Position numbers and translations under genes: made by a program
The notes under the pieces: model-generated
Seen by the model: only the letters and a program-made list of their open reading frames with translations
Databases searched by the model: none
Told to the model about the DNA's origin: nothing
In this document: positions 43,677 to 53,029 of the stretch, piece by piece
Layout: each line of letters opens with the position of its first letter
How positions within the stretch are numbered: the first letter of the stretch is position 1
Assembly (NCBI RefSeq): GCF_030812475.1
Contig: NZ_JAUSSR010000005.1
Location: forward strand, 124,001-188,000
DNA length: 64,000 nucleotides
Direction of reading: 5' to 3'
Source: Pseudomonas lini
GTDB taxonomy: Bacteria; Pseudomonadota; Gammaproteobacteria; Pseudomonadales; Pseudomonadaceae

Positions 43677-43794
43677 TACCGGGGCACGCCATGGCGCAAC
43701 TGTGGACGACGGCCGCCCATCCGACGCTCGCTTGCTGGCGGTTGTCGATCATTTGGTCGCGCAAATCAAGTTCGTAGCTTAGTCGACAGGCATT

Positions 43795-43825
43795 AAAAAA
43801 TGAGGCGCCGTTTTCACTGCGCCCC
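43795..43825 (-). terminator. Rho-independent terminator of the MFS gene
   Basis: On the minus strand GGGGCGC (43825-43819) pairs with GCGCCTC (43808-43802), one G-U pair included, then A and six T. It lies 25 bases after the MFS stop. Confidence 0.75.
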
Positions 43826-43849
43826 ATCAGTGCCAAGCCAATCGACCCT

Positions 43850-45253
43850 CTACAGATCGGTGATTTCCTTATGCCGCGGCACCAGCACTTTCATCACGCT
43901 CCACGCCACCAGGTAGGCCAACGCACAGATGGCAAACATGATCATGTAGCCGGTATGGATATCGTTGACCGTTTTGTAATAGTCGAACACCCAGCCGCCT
44001 AACTTGGTCATCGCGACGCCGCCCAGGCCGCCCGCCATACCACCAATGCCAACCACCGACGCGATGGATTTTTGCGGGAACATGTCGGACACGGTCGTGA
44101 AGATATTGCACGACCACGCCTGGTGCGCGGAGGCGCCCACGCCGATCAGCAGCACCGGCACCCAGAAACTGATGTAACCCAATGGCTGCGCCAGCAACAC
44201 CAGCAGCGGGAAGAGTGCGATCACCAGCATGGCTTTCATGCGACCGTCATAGGGCGCGTCGCCGCGGGCCATGAAATAGCTCGGGAACCAGCCACCACCG
44301 ATGCTGCCCACCATGGTCATGGTGTACAACACCGCCAGCGGCAGCACGATGGCCTGGCCCTTCATGCCGTATTGCGCCGACAGGTAGGTCGGCAGCCAGA
44401 ACAGGAAGAACCACCACACGCCGTCGGTCATGAATTTGCCAAAGGCAAAGGCCCAGGTCTGGCGGTAGGTCAGCAGCTTGAACCAGGATACTTTTTTTGC
44501 GGTGGCGCCCGAGTGCGTACTCTCTACGGCCTGTGCGCCCTGGTCGCTGCGGATATAAGCCAGTTCCTGCGCCGACAGGCGTTTTTGCTGATCCGGTTTC
44601 TGGTACAGCGCAATCCACACCGCCACCCAGACGAAGCCCAGCGCGCCGATCACGATGAACGCCGCTTCCCAGCCCCACAGGGCGGCAATCAGCGGCACGC
44701 AGATCGGTGCCAGGATCGCGCCCACATTGGCCCCGGAATTGAAGATACCGGTGGCGAAGGAGCGCTCCTTCTTCGGGAAGTATTCGGCGGTGGCCTTGAT
44801 CGCGATCGGGAAGTTGCCCGCCTCGCCGATCGCCAGCACTGCGCGCGACAGCATGAAGCCGGCAATCGAGACCGGGATGACGGCAAGGCCCAACGCGCTG
44901 CTCAGGGCGCCGATCCCCTCACCCATCGGCACCGCAAAGGCGTGCATGATCGCACCGGTCGACCAGATGCCGATCGCTACGATATAGGCGGTCTTGGTGC
45001 CGATCTTGTCGACCACCCGGCCGGCGAACAGCATGGAAATCGCGTACACAAACTGAAAGACGGAGGCGATGTTGGCGTAGTCGGTATTGCTCCAGCCAAA
45101 TTGCGTCGACAGATCCGGCGCCAACAGACTCAGTACCTGGCGGTCCAGGTAGTTGACCGTGGTGGCGAAGAACAGCAGCGCGCAAATGGTCCAGCGGTAT
45201 TTGCCGACGGCCTGGCCGACTCGTTGCGGGATGAGGGGCTCGTTCAGATTCAT
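43850..45253 (-). CDS. MFS transporter, ExuT-like sugar-acid carrier
   Basis: 467 residues, twelve membrane segments. RWTICALLFFATTVNYLDRQ opens helix 1, with the NYLDR motif of the anion:cation symporter branch (ExuT, GudP, DgoT). RAVLAIGEAGNFPIAIKATAEYFPKKERSFATGIFNSGAN matches the branch signature (given here as two overlapping parts: LAIGEAGNFPIA and KKERSFATGIFNSG). The likely substrate is a hexuronate or another sugar acid. No catabolic enzyme genes lie beside it, and the ribosome site is weak. Confidence 0.9.
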   Translation of the reverse strand: MNLNEPLIPQRVGQAVGKYRWTICALLFFATTVNYLDRQVLSLLAPDLSTQFGWSNTDYANIASVFQFVYAISMLFAGRVVDKIGTKTAYIVAIGIWSTGAIMHAFAVPMGEGIGALSSALGLAVIPVSIAGFMLSRAVLAIGEAGNFPIAIKATAEYFPKKERSFATGIFNSGANVGAILAPICVPLIAALWGWEAAFIVIGALGFVWVAVWIALYQKPDQQKRLSAQELAYIRSDQGAQAVESTHSGATAKKVSWFKLLTYRQTWAFAFGKFMTDGVWWFFLFWLPTYLSAQYGMKGQAIVLPLAVLYTMTMVGSIGGGWFPSYFMARGDAPYDGRMKAMLVIALFPLLVLLAQPLGYISFWVPVLLIGVGASAHQAWSCNIFTTVSDMFPQKSIASVVGIGGMAGGLGGVAMTKLGGWVFDYYKTVNDIHTGYMIMFAICALAYLVAWSVMKVLVPRHKEITDL

Positions 45254-45480
45254 AGCATCACTTTATTGTTGGATTATGCTGATGATTTCTCGTTTCAGGC
45301 GAGATCAATCGGGTCGCGGAGCAGTGCCAGAACGATGCAACAGGCCGGCTGCATGGCGAGGGAAGCAGCCAGGGTTCGAACCATTGAAGGTGAAATGCAG
45401 GAGGATGGGTAAGCGGGCTGGATTCATGGGCGGGTCGACACTTTTTTATTTTTAGAAGATGAACAGTCGAATGATCGTCT

Positions 45481-45493
45481 GTCGTCGTACAAC
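45481..45493. promoter_or_regulatory. Candidate operator, left copy
   Basis: GTCGTCGTACAAC occurs here, and its exact reverse complement lies at 45659-45671. The TCGTACAAC core resembles operators of GntR-family regulators of sugar-acid genes. It lies 228 bases upstream of the MFS start. Confidence 0.4.
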
Positions 45494-45658
45494 TGTGCTT
45501 TTTATATCGAGATCAGGCCCCGGCTGTCAATCTGAATAAAACGCCGCTCGTCTCAAAGATTTCCCGTTTAAAGGGCAATTTCGTGCAGAGCGCGGTGGGC
45601 TGTATGGGCGGATAACCCTGTATTTTGTAAAGGGGATGCCAAGGAAGATCCATACAGC

Positions 45659-45671
45659 GTTGTACGACGAC
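45659..45671. promoter_or_regulatory. Candidate operator, right copy
   Basis: GTTGTACGACGAC is the exact reverse complement of the left copy at 45481-45493. It lies just beyond the end of the phosphoribosyltransferase gene. Confidence 0.35.
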
Positions 45672-45698
45672 ACTGCCTCGACCAGAACGGGTCCGTGG

Positions 45699-46373
45699 TT
45701 ACTCGATGCCCGTCTCTCGCTGCCAGGCCTGTTGCAACAGCTTGATCACTTCTGCATCGGACGTCTGGGAAAAATCCATGTACCAATGGCCGAGCGACAT
45801 GAACCAATCCGGGACGACCGGACAGATCAGCTCATCCACTTCACGGCGCAATGCCTCCACCGTCTCGATCGGAGCGACCGGCACGGCGACCACGATGCGC
45901 GACGGTGCCTGCAAACGCACCGCCTGGATCGCCGCCATCATCGAGGCGCCTGTCGCCAGGCCATCGTCGATCAGGATCACCACCTGGTCCTTGAGCCGCA
46001 CTGGCGCGCGGGCTCCCCGATAAGCCTGCTCACGCCGCAACAACTCCCGGGTTTCCCGTGCGACCACGCCATCGAACGTGGCCTGATCAATCGGGTGAGC
46101 CCGCAGCGCATAGTCATTGAGGATCTGGATGCCGCCGCTGGCAATGGCGCCCAGGGCAAACTCCTCGTTGGAGGGAGCGCCCAGCTTGCGCACCAGCATC
46201 AGGTCCAGCCGAACCTCCAGGGCCGTGGCCACTTCATAGGCTACCGGCACCCCGCCCCGGGGCAAGGCGAGGACGATGACATCGGGTCTATGCGCGTATT
46301 GGAGCAGCGGCTCCACCAGACGTCGACCGGCGGCCGCGCGGTCCTGCAAGATGAGTGGCGATGAGGGACTCAT
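45699..46373 (-). CDS. Phosphoribosyltransferase-domain protein
   Basis: 224 residues. VILIDDGLATGASMMAA (about 128-144) is the PRPP-binding loop. VLALPRGGVPVAYEVA and LVRKLGAPSNEEFALGA are characteristic of the stand-alone PRTase-like proteins often found with dienelactone-hydrolase-like domains. The true substrate is not established for this group. The gene sits just outside the right-hand secretion locus, on the same strand, 113 bases after its last gene. Confidence 0.87.
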   Translation of the reverse strand: MSPSSPLILQDRAAAGRRLVEPLLQYAHRPDVIVLALPRGGVPVAYEVATALEVRLDLMLVRKLGAPSNEEFALGAIASGGIQILNDYALRAHPIDQATFDGVVARETRELLRREQAYRGARAPVRLKDQVVILIDDGLATGASMMAAIQAVRLQAPSRIVVAVPVAPIETVEALRREVDELICPVVPDWFMSLGHWYMDFSQTSDAEVIKLLQQAWQRETGIE

Positions 46374-46486
46374 TTGAATGCCTCCTCAGGCGATCACGCC
46401 TGTTGGTTCACATCAAGGTCGTCTCATCGATTGTCGGTCTGATGGTGGTGGGCATCAAGCTCGGTCTTGAAATCCTCGTCCCTTTT

Positions 46487-47605
46487 TCAGCTGCCACAGG
46501 CTCCTTCTTGCGGCACCAGGTGGATATCGACACGTCGGTTGGCCGCGCGTCCGGACTCGGTGTCATTGCCGGTGACCGGCTGGCTCGCCGCGAGCCCCTG
46601 GACAGCAAAACAACTGTCCGGGAGGTCGCCCATGCGTTGCATCCAGTCACGCACGGCAGAGGCGCGGGCGCGTGACAGCGCAAGGTTCTGCCCGGCATCG
46701 CCCGTGGCGTCGGAATGCCCGGCGATGACGATCAACCAGCCTGGCCGGGCCTTGATGCCGGCCAGGCCATTGATCAGCATTTTGGTCGAGCCAGAGTTGA
46801 GCTCGGCGCTGCCGGCATCGAACAGCATCAGACTGTCCAGCTGCACGGGCTCGGCAGGCGAGCGATCGCTGTCCTGGCCTGCCAGCCATCGCTGCCACCC
46901 CAGCCAGCTGGCCAAGGCGATGGCAGTCGCCAAGGCGAACAGCCAAAGGGCCATTCGATGTCTCTTTGTCATCGTATCTGCAATCCTCGCATAGGGCATG
47001 GGAGGGGGCGGCAGTATCACAATCGGCATCACGAATGCCGGTTCAGGATCTCTCGTCGACAAGTGCAAGGTTGGGTCCGAAGCCGAGCTTTGCTGCAAAC
47101 GTCGCATCAGGTTATCGACCTGCTGGCGCAGAGCCTGCAGCGTGACCATCGGCGCTTGAGCCTGAGCGTCCAATCGCTGGCTCAAACGGCTCAGCTCCGT
47201 GTCCAGATGAACCAGTGCCGACAAGCTCCGGGTATCCAGCGCCAGGCTGCGCAGCAAGGGCTGCAATTGGGCGAACAGCCAGCTCAGGCTATCCAGGCGC
47301 ATCGACTCCACTGGCGGCCACAGGTGCGGACATTCGCAGCTCAGCGCCTCGATCAAGGCCAGCCCTTGCACCATGCCTGGCAGACCATGGCGCTGGCTGC
47401 GCGCCAGCGCGTAGGAGACCGCGGTTTGCAAATCCGCCCCGTTGCTCTGGAACAAGCTCAGGCACAACTGCTCGACCTTGGCCCAGTTCACGTCCGGACA
47501 CGCCGGGTGGCTCAATTTGGCCAGTTCATCACGCAACGCCATGAACTCGCCGAAGCCGCGCGGATCGCCGCCCGCGCGTATACGCATCTCAAATAACGCC
47601 GTCAT
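46487..47605 (-). CDS. T6SS TssA-like (ImpA N-terminal) / OmpA fusion protein
   Basis: 372 residues in three parts. Residues 1-130 are an ImpA/TssA N-terminal domain (PDVNWAKVEQLCLSLFQSN; GLPGMVQGLALIEALSCECP). A membrane helix lies at about 219-237 (MALWLFALATAIALASWLGW). A C-terminal OmpA domain (about 255-365) has LFDAGSAELNSGSTKML, AGHSDATGDAGQNLALSRAR and NRRVDIHLV, which bind peptidoglycan. The last gene of the T6SS operon, 15 bases after tssE. It could anchor the baseplate side to the cell wall, a task usually done by TssL/TagL-type proteins. Confidence 0.85.
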   Translation of the reverse strand: MTALFEMRIRAGGDPRGFGEFMALRDELAKLSHPACPDVNWAKVEQLCLSLFQSNGADLQTAVSYALARSQRHGLPGMVQGLALIEALSCECPHLWPPVESMRLDSLSWLFAQLQPLLRSLALDTRSLSALVHLDTELSRLSQRLDAQAQAPMVTLQALRQQVDNLMRRLQQSSASDPTLHLSTRDPEPAFVMPIVILPPPPMPYARIADTMTKRHRMALWLFALATAIALASWLGWQRWLAGQDSDRSPAEPVQLDSLMLFDAGSAELNSGSTKMLINGLAGIKARPGWLIVIAGHSDATGDAGQNLALSRARASAVRDWMQRMGDLPDSCFAVQGLAASQPVTGNDTESGRAANRRVDIHLVPQEGACGS

Positions 47606-47620
47606 CGCGCTTCCATTCCG

Positions 47621-48067
47621 TTACAGGTTCATGGCCGACAGGTAGTTCTGCCGCTTCAGATGACGCACCAGCACCCGCCCCCCGGGCACCAGGGTGGTAC
47701 CGAACGTTACCCGCTGCCCCGCTTTGAGCTGCACGTCCAGGGCGTATTCCAGATGGCCCGGTTGCACCTGCGGCAACACTTCGATATTCACCGCTGCCAG
47801 GCGCGGTTCGTACTTGAGCAAGGTTTCGCCCATGCTTCTCATCAGGTCATGTGCCGCGCCCGGCAACCCCTGCAGGATCAGGCCCATGTCCGGCAGGCCG
47901 AAATCCGGCAGATGACTGAGCGTGCCCGCCCGGCTGTTGAGGATGCGTTGCAGGTTGTCCAGTACCGACAGGGTGTGCTGGTCCGCTTCGGCGACGCGAT
48001 GCAGGTCCAGCTCGCCGTCGAAATTCTGCAGCAGCATTTCGTAGAGCGAAGGGTTGAATTCGGTCAT
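47621..48067 (-). CDS. tssE: T6SS baseplate protein TssE (gp25-like)
   Basis: 148 residues with the phage gp25 fold: LDNLQRILNSRAGTLSHLPDFGLPDM near the middle (seen as LQRILNSRAG and PDFGLPDM), KYEPRLAAVNIEV, then a strand-rich end. In the baseplate it joins TssK/F/G at the sheath end. The gene starts four bases after the tssJ stop, in the same operon. Confidence 0.92.
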   Translation of the reverse strand: MTEFNPSLYEMLLQNFDGELDLHRVAEADQHTLSVLDNLQRILNSRAGTLSHLPDFGLPDMGLILQGLPGAAHDLMRSMGETLLKYEPRLAAVNIEVLPQVQPGHLEYALDVQLKAGQRVTFGTTLVPGGRVLVRHLKRQNYLSAMNL

Positions 48068-48071
48068 CGGT

Positions 48072-48608
48072 TTAGTCCTGGGCCAGCGGGCGCAAATTCA
48101 GCAAGTTGTCCGCCAGCTCGATGACCCGGGCCCGGTCCGGGTCCAGGTCATCACGGGTCAACGTCAGCCGCCACGTCTTCAGTTGGTTGTCGGGTTGGCG
48201 GAACAACGCGACCACCGCGACCGAGCGCGCGTTACTGTCCAGGGGCACGCTCAGTTGCGCCCCCTCCCCCGGCTTGACCACCACGGTCCGCTTGTCCAGC
48301 AGATCCGCGCTCAGCAGCCGGTCGTCCTGGCTCAGCAAACTGTCGTAGGTGGCCTTCTCCAGCACCTTGCTGTCGCTGAGTTGGTACACCCGGACCAGCG
48401 TGGTAACCGACAATGCATTCATGTCTGCGCCATCAATGTTCAGTGATGCCCGGCCACTGAAATCCAGGTGCAGGGTTTTCACCTGCTTGTAGAAAATCGA
48501 GCTCGCGGCGGAGGTGGTGCTGTCCGTCACTGACTGGGTCACCCCACAGCCGGCGAGCCATGCACCCAGCGCAACGACCATCGATGATTTAAAAACCGTA
48601 CGCGACAT
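48072..48608 (-). CDS. tssJ: T6SS outer-membrane lipoprotein TssJ
   Basis: 178 residues. The lipoprotein signal ends in WLAGCGVT, so the mature chain starts at Cys22. The transthyretin-like sandwich follows, with ALSVTTLVRVYQLSD, and ends in the family's C-terminal helix. TssJ tethers the TssLM membrane complex to the outer membrane. ATG 48608 lies behind AGAGAG and overlaps the tssG end by 20 bases. Confidence 0.92.
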   Translation of the reverse strand: MSRTVFKSSMVVALGAWLAGCGVTQSVTDSTTSAASSIFYKQVKTLHLDFSGRASLNIDGADMNALSVTTLVRVYQLSDSKVLEKATYDSLLSQDDRLLSADLLDKRTVVVKPGEGAQLSVPLDSNARSVAVVALFRQPDNQLKTWRLTLTRDDLDPDRARVIELADNLLNLRPLAQD

Positions 48609-49686
48609 GGTGTATCTCTCTGTCCTGGGAATTTTTCGAAAGACCCTGGTATCGACCTGGATTGAGGGTGATGGTGTCGTGCGCCCCGACTTGCAAGGCG
48701 TCACTGCCCAGGCCCAGCACAGCGGTCATGCCCAGCCGTACCGAGGCTCGCCCCAGCACTGGCGTCGGCAGGTTGCGCAGCGGTAGCGACAATTGCAGCT
48801 TCGCGGTACAACGCCAGCCCAGGTACACACGCAGCAGCACCAGCAAGTCGCTGTGCAACTGGCCCCCCGGCAGCCAGCCACGGGCCTCGTCTTCATCCTC
48901 GGTGAACAGCGCCAGGTGCAGTTGACTGTTGGCGTCATGCCCTACACTGCCCAGGGGCGTGCCCTGGGACAGACTCACCGGGCGACGGCTGCACAGACTC
49001 GCCGGCTGCGCCAAGGGAATTTTCTGCGGCCAATGGGGTGTCACCCGTACCCGGGTTTCGGGAGCCAGCAGCTTGACCAGCGCGATGATGCCTTCGGCGT
49101 TGCGGGTGGGCAGGCGCATCACGCTCAGCAGCGCGAGGAAGCGCGACACCGGCGTGGCGATCTGCCGGGCGGTGCCGGGAATGCCCAGGCCGATCAACCC
49201 CAGCAGGCATTGCGAAGTGGCATCGGTGCCGCCCGCCTCGAACGTGGCCGGATAGGAGTACTTGCGCCAGATGCGGTAGAACTGGGTGAAGATCCGGTGA
49301 TTGAAGATATCGAGGAAGGCTTCCACTGCCTCATGCCCTTCGCGACGCTGGGCGATATCGTCGAGAAACGCCGTGGGCATCGGCGAGTCGACCCCGTACA
49401 ACCCAAGCAGGCGTATGCGCACCGTTGCCGGGCGTTGCGGATGATGGTTACTGGTTTCGATTGCCTTCAATTCCCCGGCAGGAAATCCCATGCCAGGGTC
49501 GGGCCGAAAGCGTACCGGGTCATCCGCCGGATGCGCCGTGCTACCCAGTAGCGGAAGATCTGGCAAAGCCTGTTCCAGCAACTGGCAGAAGCGATACAGG
49601 TTGGTCTTGGCCACCCGCCCCTGCAGTATTTCCAGTAATCCACTGGCCTTCAGCCGGGAATACGTTGACTGTGGTTCTCGTTCCAT
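48589..49686 (-). CDS. tssG: T6SS baseplate protein TssG
   Basis: 365 residues. VAKTNLYRFCQLLEQALPD at the N-terminus, VRFRPDPGMGFPAGEL, LLGLYGVDSPMPTAF and DIFNHRIFTQFYRIWRKYSY are the TssG landmarks. The start is ATG 49686 (MEREPQS); the open frame continues 131 codons upstream inside tssF and is not coding there. It overlaps tssF by 37 bases. TssG forms the wedge core with two TssF and TssK. Confidence 0.92.
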   Translation of the reverse strand: MEREPQSTYSRLKASGLLEILQGRVAKTNLYRFCQLLEQALPDLPLLGSTAHPADDPVRFRPDPGMGFPAGELKAIETSNHHPQRPATVRIRLLGLYGVDSPMPTAFLDDIAQRREGHEAVEAFLDIFNHRIFTQFYRIWRKYSYPATFEAGGTDATSQCLLGLIGLGIPGTARQIATPVSRFLALLSVMRLPTRNAEGIIALVKLLAPETRVRVTPHWPQKIPLAQPASLCSRRPVSLSQGTPLGSVGHDANSQLHLALFTEDEDEARGWLPGGQLHSDLLVLLRVYLGWRCTAKLQLSLPLRNLPTPVLGRASVRLGMTAVLGLGSDALQVGAHDTITLNPGRYQGLSKNSQDREIHHVAYGF

Positions 49687-51413
49687 CGCAGGCACTTTCC
49701 GGTAGGTTGCAGGATCAGCGTGAGCTGGTTGAACAAATGAATGTCGGCGTACAGGCTGAAGAAGCGATGGAGCATCTCGCCGAACAGGCTGATGTCGCCC
49801 TCGCCGGAAAAACCATTGGCGTCCAGGGTGACTTCGATATCCACGCCGCGCAGCAGAAAGCCTTTTTCGAAACGCTGGATCAGGTGGTGACGCACCTCGA
49901 CGATCGCCGCCAGCCGACGTCGGTTCAGCTCGCTGCCCGTCCAGTCGTACAGCGCCAGGGTGCCGCGCAATACTTCGGCGTTGTCGAGCATGGGCAGGAA
50001 GTTCGAGCCCAGGTGGCTGAGCACCCGCCAGTGAAAGCGATCGCGGTTCGGCGGGTAACACGGCAAGGTCGGCGCACACAGGTTGCGCACCCGTAAGCCG
50101 GTCCGGGTGGATTGCACCAGGGTATCGAGCAAGGTGCCTTGCAGGGCCTTGCGCGGGAGTTGGCCGTGGGTGCCGGTCAGGCGCAATGACAGGCTGGCAT
50201 CCTTGAATAGCAGATCTTTGTCAAAACCCCCCCCTCCCAGGATCAGCCAGGTGTCATGCAGACCATTGGCGCCACGCTTCAAACGCGTATGGAAGTAACG
50301 CTCGGGCGCCTCATCGCGCAACATGCCGCCTTTGTGGCGAAAGCTGGTGAACGGCACATAGTCCTGGCGCTCGGCACTCCTGGAAGAGGTGACCTGGTCC
50401 ACCGAATAGATTTCGGTATGACCGTCCTGCAAACGCATGGGGCGAAGCAGGTAGTCGCTTTGCAACGGTGCCAGGCCAAGCGGGTCGGACTCCAGGATGA
50501 ACAGATTGATCACCGGCACCGCATGCGGGCGAATGTGCGCGGCGCTCAGATTGAACGCTTGAGGCCATGGCTGGCCCAGCACCACTTCCAGTTCGAACCA
50601 GGGTGTGCCCTGGCTGATGTTCAACTGCTCCAGGCCGCAGAGGGTGACGAACATGAACTTCTCGCGAAAGGTGAAATACTCCAGCAGCAACTGATACCCG
50701 CTGAAGGCGCTGTCACCTTTTGGCCACAGACGATCCTCATCGGCGAACCCCTTGGGCACAAAATGGCCTGCCAGTAAATGACGGTCCGTTTGTCCCGGCA
50801 TTCGTACGTACATCGCCTGGGTGTTGAGTGTCAGTGCCTGGTGCAGCGCGCTCGCCAAGGGCGCATCGGCATTCAAGTACAGCGGCAGGCGACTCAGGTC
50901 GATCTCGCCCCAATCGGCCATCGCGCCGCAGGCAAAGCGCAGCCGCAGCAATGAGCGTCCGTCGGGCTCATGTGCCAGGCGCACAGACTCCACGGCCAGT
51001 GGTTGCAGCATCAGGTCCTGGGTCGTGGTGTAGCGACATTGGGTACGCTGCGGGCCGATGGGCTGCGACAAGACTTCGAAGCCCGCGGCGATCCGTTCGC
51101 TGCGCTTCATCTCCTTGAGATCGGGCGCCAGCTCAACGATCGACAGCGATGGAATGGTGCGCAGGTAATGCGGCCACAGCAGACTGACCAGGCCCTCGGT
51201 GAGTTCCGGCAAGTCATCGTCGAGCTTTTCGCGCAACCGGCCCATGAGAAAGGCAAAGCCTTCGAACAGGCGCTCGACGTAGGGGTCGTGTGCGCCCGCC
51301 TTGTCCAGGTTCAGTTGCGCCGCCCGGTCCGGAAACGCTTGCGCGAACTCTTTGCCAGCCTCGCGCAGATAACGCATCTCGGCGTCGAAATACCGCAGTG
51401 TCAGATTGTCCAT
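49650..51413 (-). CDS. tssF: T6SS baseplate protein TssF
   Basis: 587 residues, usual length. LRYFDAEMRYLREAGKEFAQ is the universal TssF start; DPYVERLFEGFAFLMGRLRE and LWPHYLRTIPSLSIVEL follow. The start at 51413 is set by that conserved start; the ribosome site is weak. It is 29 bases after tssA. With TssG it builds the wedge of the baseplate. Confidence 0.94.
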   Translation of the reverse strand: MDNLTLRYFDAEMRYLREAGKEFAQAFPDRAAQLNLDKAGAHDPYVERLFEGFAFLMGRLREKLDDDLPELTEGLVSLLWPHYLRTIPSLSIVELAPDLKEMKRSERIAAGFEVLSQPIGPQRTQCRYTTTQDLMLQPLAVESVRLAHEPDGRSLLRLRFACGAMADWGEIDLSRLPLYLNADAPLASALHQALTLNTQAMYVRMPGQTDRHLLAGHFVPKGFADEDRLWPKGDSAFSGYQLLLEYFTFREKFMFVTLCGLEQLNISQGTPWFELEVVLGQPWPQAFNLSAAHIRPHAVPVINLFILESDPLGLAPLQSDYLLRPMRLQDGHTEIYSVDQVTSSRSAERQDYVPFTSFRHKGGMLRDEAPERYFHTRLKRGANGLHDTWLILGGGGFDKDLLFKDASLSLRLTGTHGQLPRKALQGTLLDTLVQSTRTGLRVRNLCAPTLPCYPPNRDRFHWRVLSHLGSNFLPMLDNAEVLRGTLALYDWTGSELNRRRLAAIVEVRHHLIQRFEKGFLLRGVDIEVTLDANGFSGEGDISLFGEMLHRFFSLYADIHLFNQLTLILQPTGKCLRWNENHSQRIPG

Positions 51414-51442
51414 GCTCAAAGAAAAATTCCTGATGAATGCGG

Positions 51443-53029
51443 TTAGCCGCAGAGCACTGCGGCACGTACCGGATCGATGGCCACCAGCGCCGCCAGCAGC
51501 GCCTCCATGCGCCGGGCAAGGGTGGGTTTGTCGGCATCGTTGCGCTGTGCTTTCAGGCGCAACAATTTGAGCAGGCGTGCCTTGACCTCGAAATTCAACT
51601 CGGGCTCCCATTCAGCCAACACCTGGCGCTGAGCGGTGGCGTCCAGTTCACCCAGCAGGTGGATGGCCAGGTCGCTCTTGCCATACTGCTCGGCCACCCG
51701 CGCCATCAGCAGGCGCAGCAACCAGCGCTGCCGTCCGGTCTGTATGCCGGGGCGCGCGGCCAGCCAGGCCAACGCCTGCTCGATGCCGTCGCTGTCGGCC
51801 TGAACCAGGGCCTCCGCCTCCAGTGACAGGATCTCGGTATCCGCGCCGGGCACTGCGGCGGTCGGTGCAGGCAGCCACTGCTGGGGGCGATTGCCGCTGA
51901 CGTGCCGGGCAATCCACTCCCGGGTGGTCTCATCGGCGAAGGGCGAGCCGTCGCTCCAGCACAAAGCTTCGACGCCCGGCAGTCGTTCGAGGAACATGCC
52001 CAGATCGCGCTTGGCCACATCGGCCCAGCTGTCCTGGGGTGCGGGCAGTTTGCTCAGCGCCTGACAGGCATACCACTGCAGGTCCAGCCAGAAATGGTTC
52101 ACGCCCTCGGCGTACATGCGCTCGACCTGATCGAGCAACTCAGTCCAGCTCTGTTGCAAGTACAGTCGCTTGAGTTGTGCCCGATATTCGCCACGAGGTG
52201 CATTCAGTCGCGTGATGCCATTGGCGTCCTGGGGTGGAGCCTGATGCACGGTGTCCCAACGCAGGCTCTTCATCAGGCGGTGCGCTGCCAGCCAGCCCAG
52301 GGGTTGCTCGCGCAGATAAACGGCCAGGGCTCTGCCACTGTCCAATAGGTCGCGGCCGGATTTGATCGCTGCCGTGTTGGCCGTGGTCGTTTGCGCACTG
52401 GACTCCTGACTGGCGCTGTTCTGCGGCACCAGGGCGTCCACCCCGCCGGACTGCGCCAGGCGCGCCGACAAGGCGCCATACAGTGCGCCCAAGGCGGGCC
52501 GTTGCTCCGTCGGCCACGCCTCGAGCCCGCGTTCCAACCAGGCCAGCGCCGCCACCGTGCGTTCAGCCTCGTCCTTGACCACTTCCGGAAACAGCGAAAG
52601 GCTGTCCAGCACTTTGCCGCTGGTCAGCCACTCCAATGCCATCTTGCGGCTATTGGGACGCGCGGGCAGCACCTCGCCGGCGAAGCGTTCCACCAGGGCC
52701 GCCAACAGGCCGAGACCTTCAGCCAACCCGGCTTCACCGTCTTTGTGCAAGCGCGCCCACAAGTAGTAGGTGGCAACGCGCAAGTCCTTGCAACGTTGGG
52801 TGATGAGTTTCTCCGCCAGTTGCAGCACCTGATCGATATCGGCGCCAGACAACTTGTTGACCTCTTCACGCATGCGCTGGAAGTCATCGTCGTAGCCCGG
52901 ATCCTCACCCACGGGCAGGTCCGTGCTGACCGGTTGCAACCAGGGTTGCCAACGCTCGGCTTGCAACCGGGCCAGGGAAAGGGCATCGCGTTCGCCCAGG
53001 CATCGGGCGATCAATGTACGCAGGCTCAT
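51443..53029 (-). CDS. tssA: T6SS protein TssA (ImpA_N + VasJ type)
   Basis: 528 residues. The ImpA N-terminal domain (about 40-165) contains DQVLQLAEKLITQRCKDLRV and the long-family ATYYLWARL and GLAEGLGLLAALV. A low-complexity linker (SASQESSAQTTTANT) leads to a VasJ-type C-terminal part with LNAPRGEYRAQLKRLYLQQS. TssA organises baseplate and tail-sheath assembly. Its start overlaps the tssM stop by four bases. A second, OmpA-linked TssA-like gene closes the same operon. Confidence 0.9.
   Translation of the reverse strand: MSLRTLIARCLGERDALSLARLQAERWQPWLQPVSTDLPVGEDPGYDDDFQRMREEVNKLSGADIDQVLQLAEKLITQRCKDLRVATYYLWARLHKDGEAGLAEGLGLLAALVERFAGEVLPARPNSRKMALEWLTSGKVLDSLSLFPEVVKDEAERTVAALAWLERGLEAWPTEQRPALGALYGALSARLAQSGGVDALVPQNSASQESSAQTTTANTAAIKSGRDLLDSGRALAVYLREQPLGWLAAHRLMKSLRWDTVHQAPPQDANGITRLNAPRGEYRAQLKRLYLQQSWTELLDQVERMYAEGVNHFWLDLQWYACQALSKLPAPQDSWADVAKRDLGMFLERLPGVEALCWSDGSPFADETTREWIARHVSGNRPQQWLPAPTAAVPGADTEILSLEAEALVQADSDGIEQALAWLAARPGIQTGRQRWLLRLLMARVAEQYGKSDLAIHLLGELDATAQRQVLAEWEPELNFEVKARLLKLLRLKAQRNDADKPTLARRMEALLAALVAIDPVRAAVLCG

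Larger units (their letters stand above)
45254..45698. other. Gene-poor gap upstream of the MFS gene
   Basis: No supported coding frame is present. A stretch near 45440-45560 is AT-rich. The gap contains a 13-base inverted repeat listed separately, which looks like a pair of operator sites. Confidence 0.5.

Noticed and set aside
43543..43836. 97-residue minus-strand frame in the gap before the MFS gene
   Set aside because: Its product shows no family; the real signal in this gap is in another frame (RND remnant) and the frame runs through a terminator.
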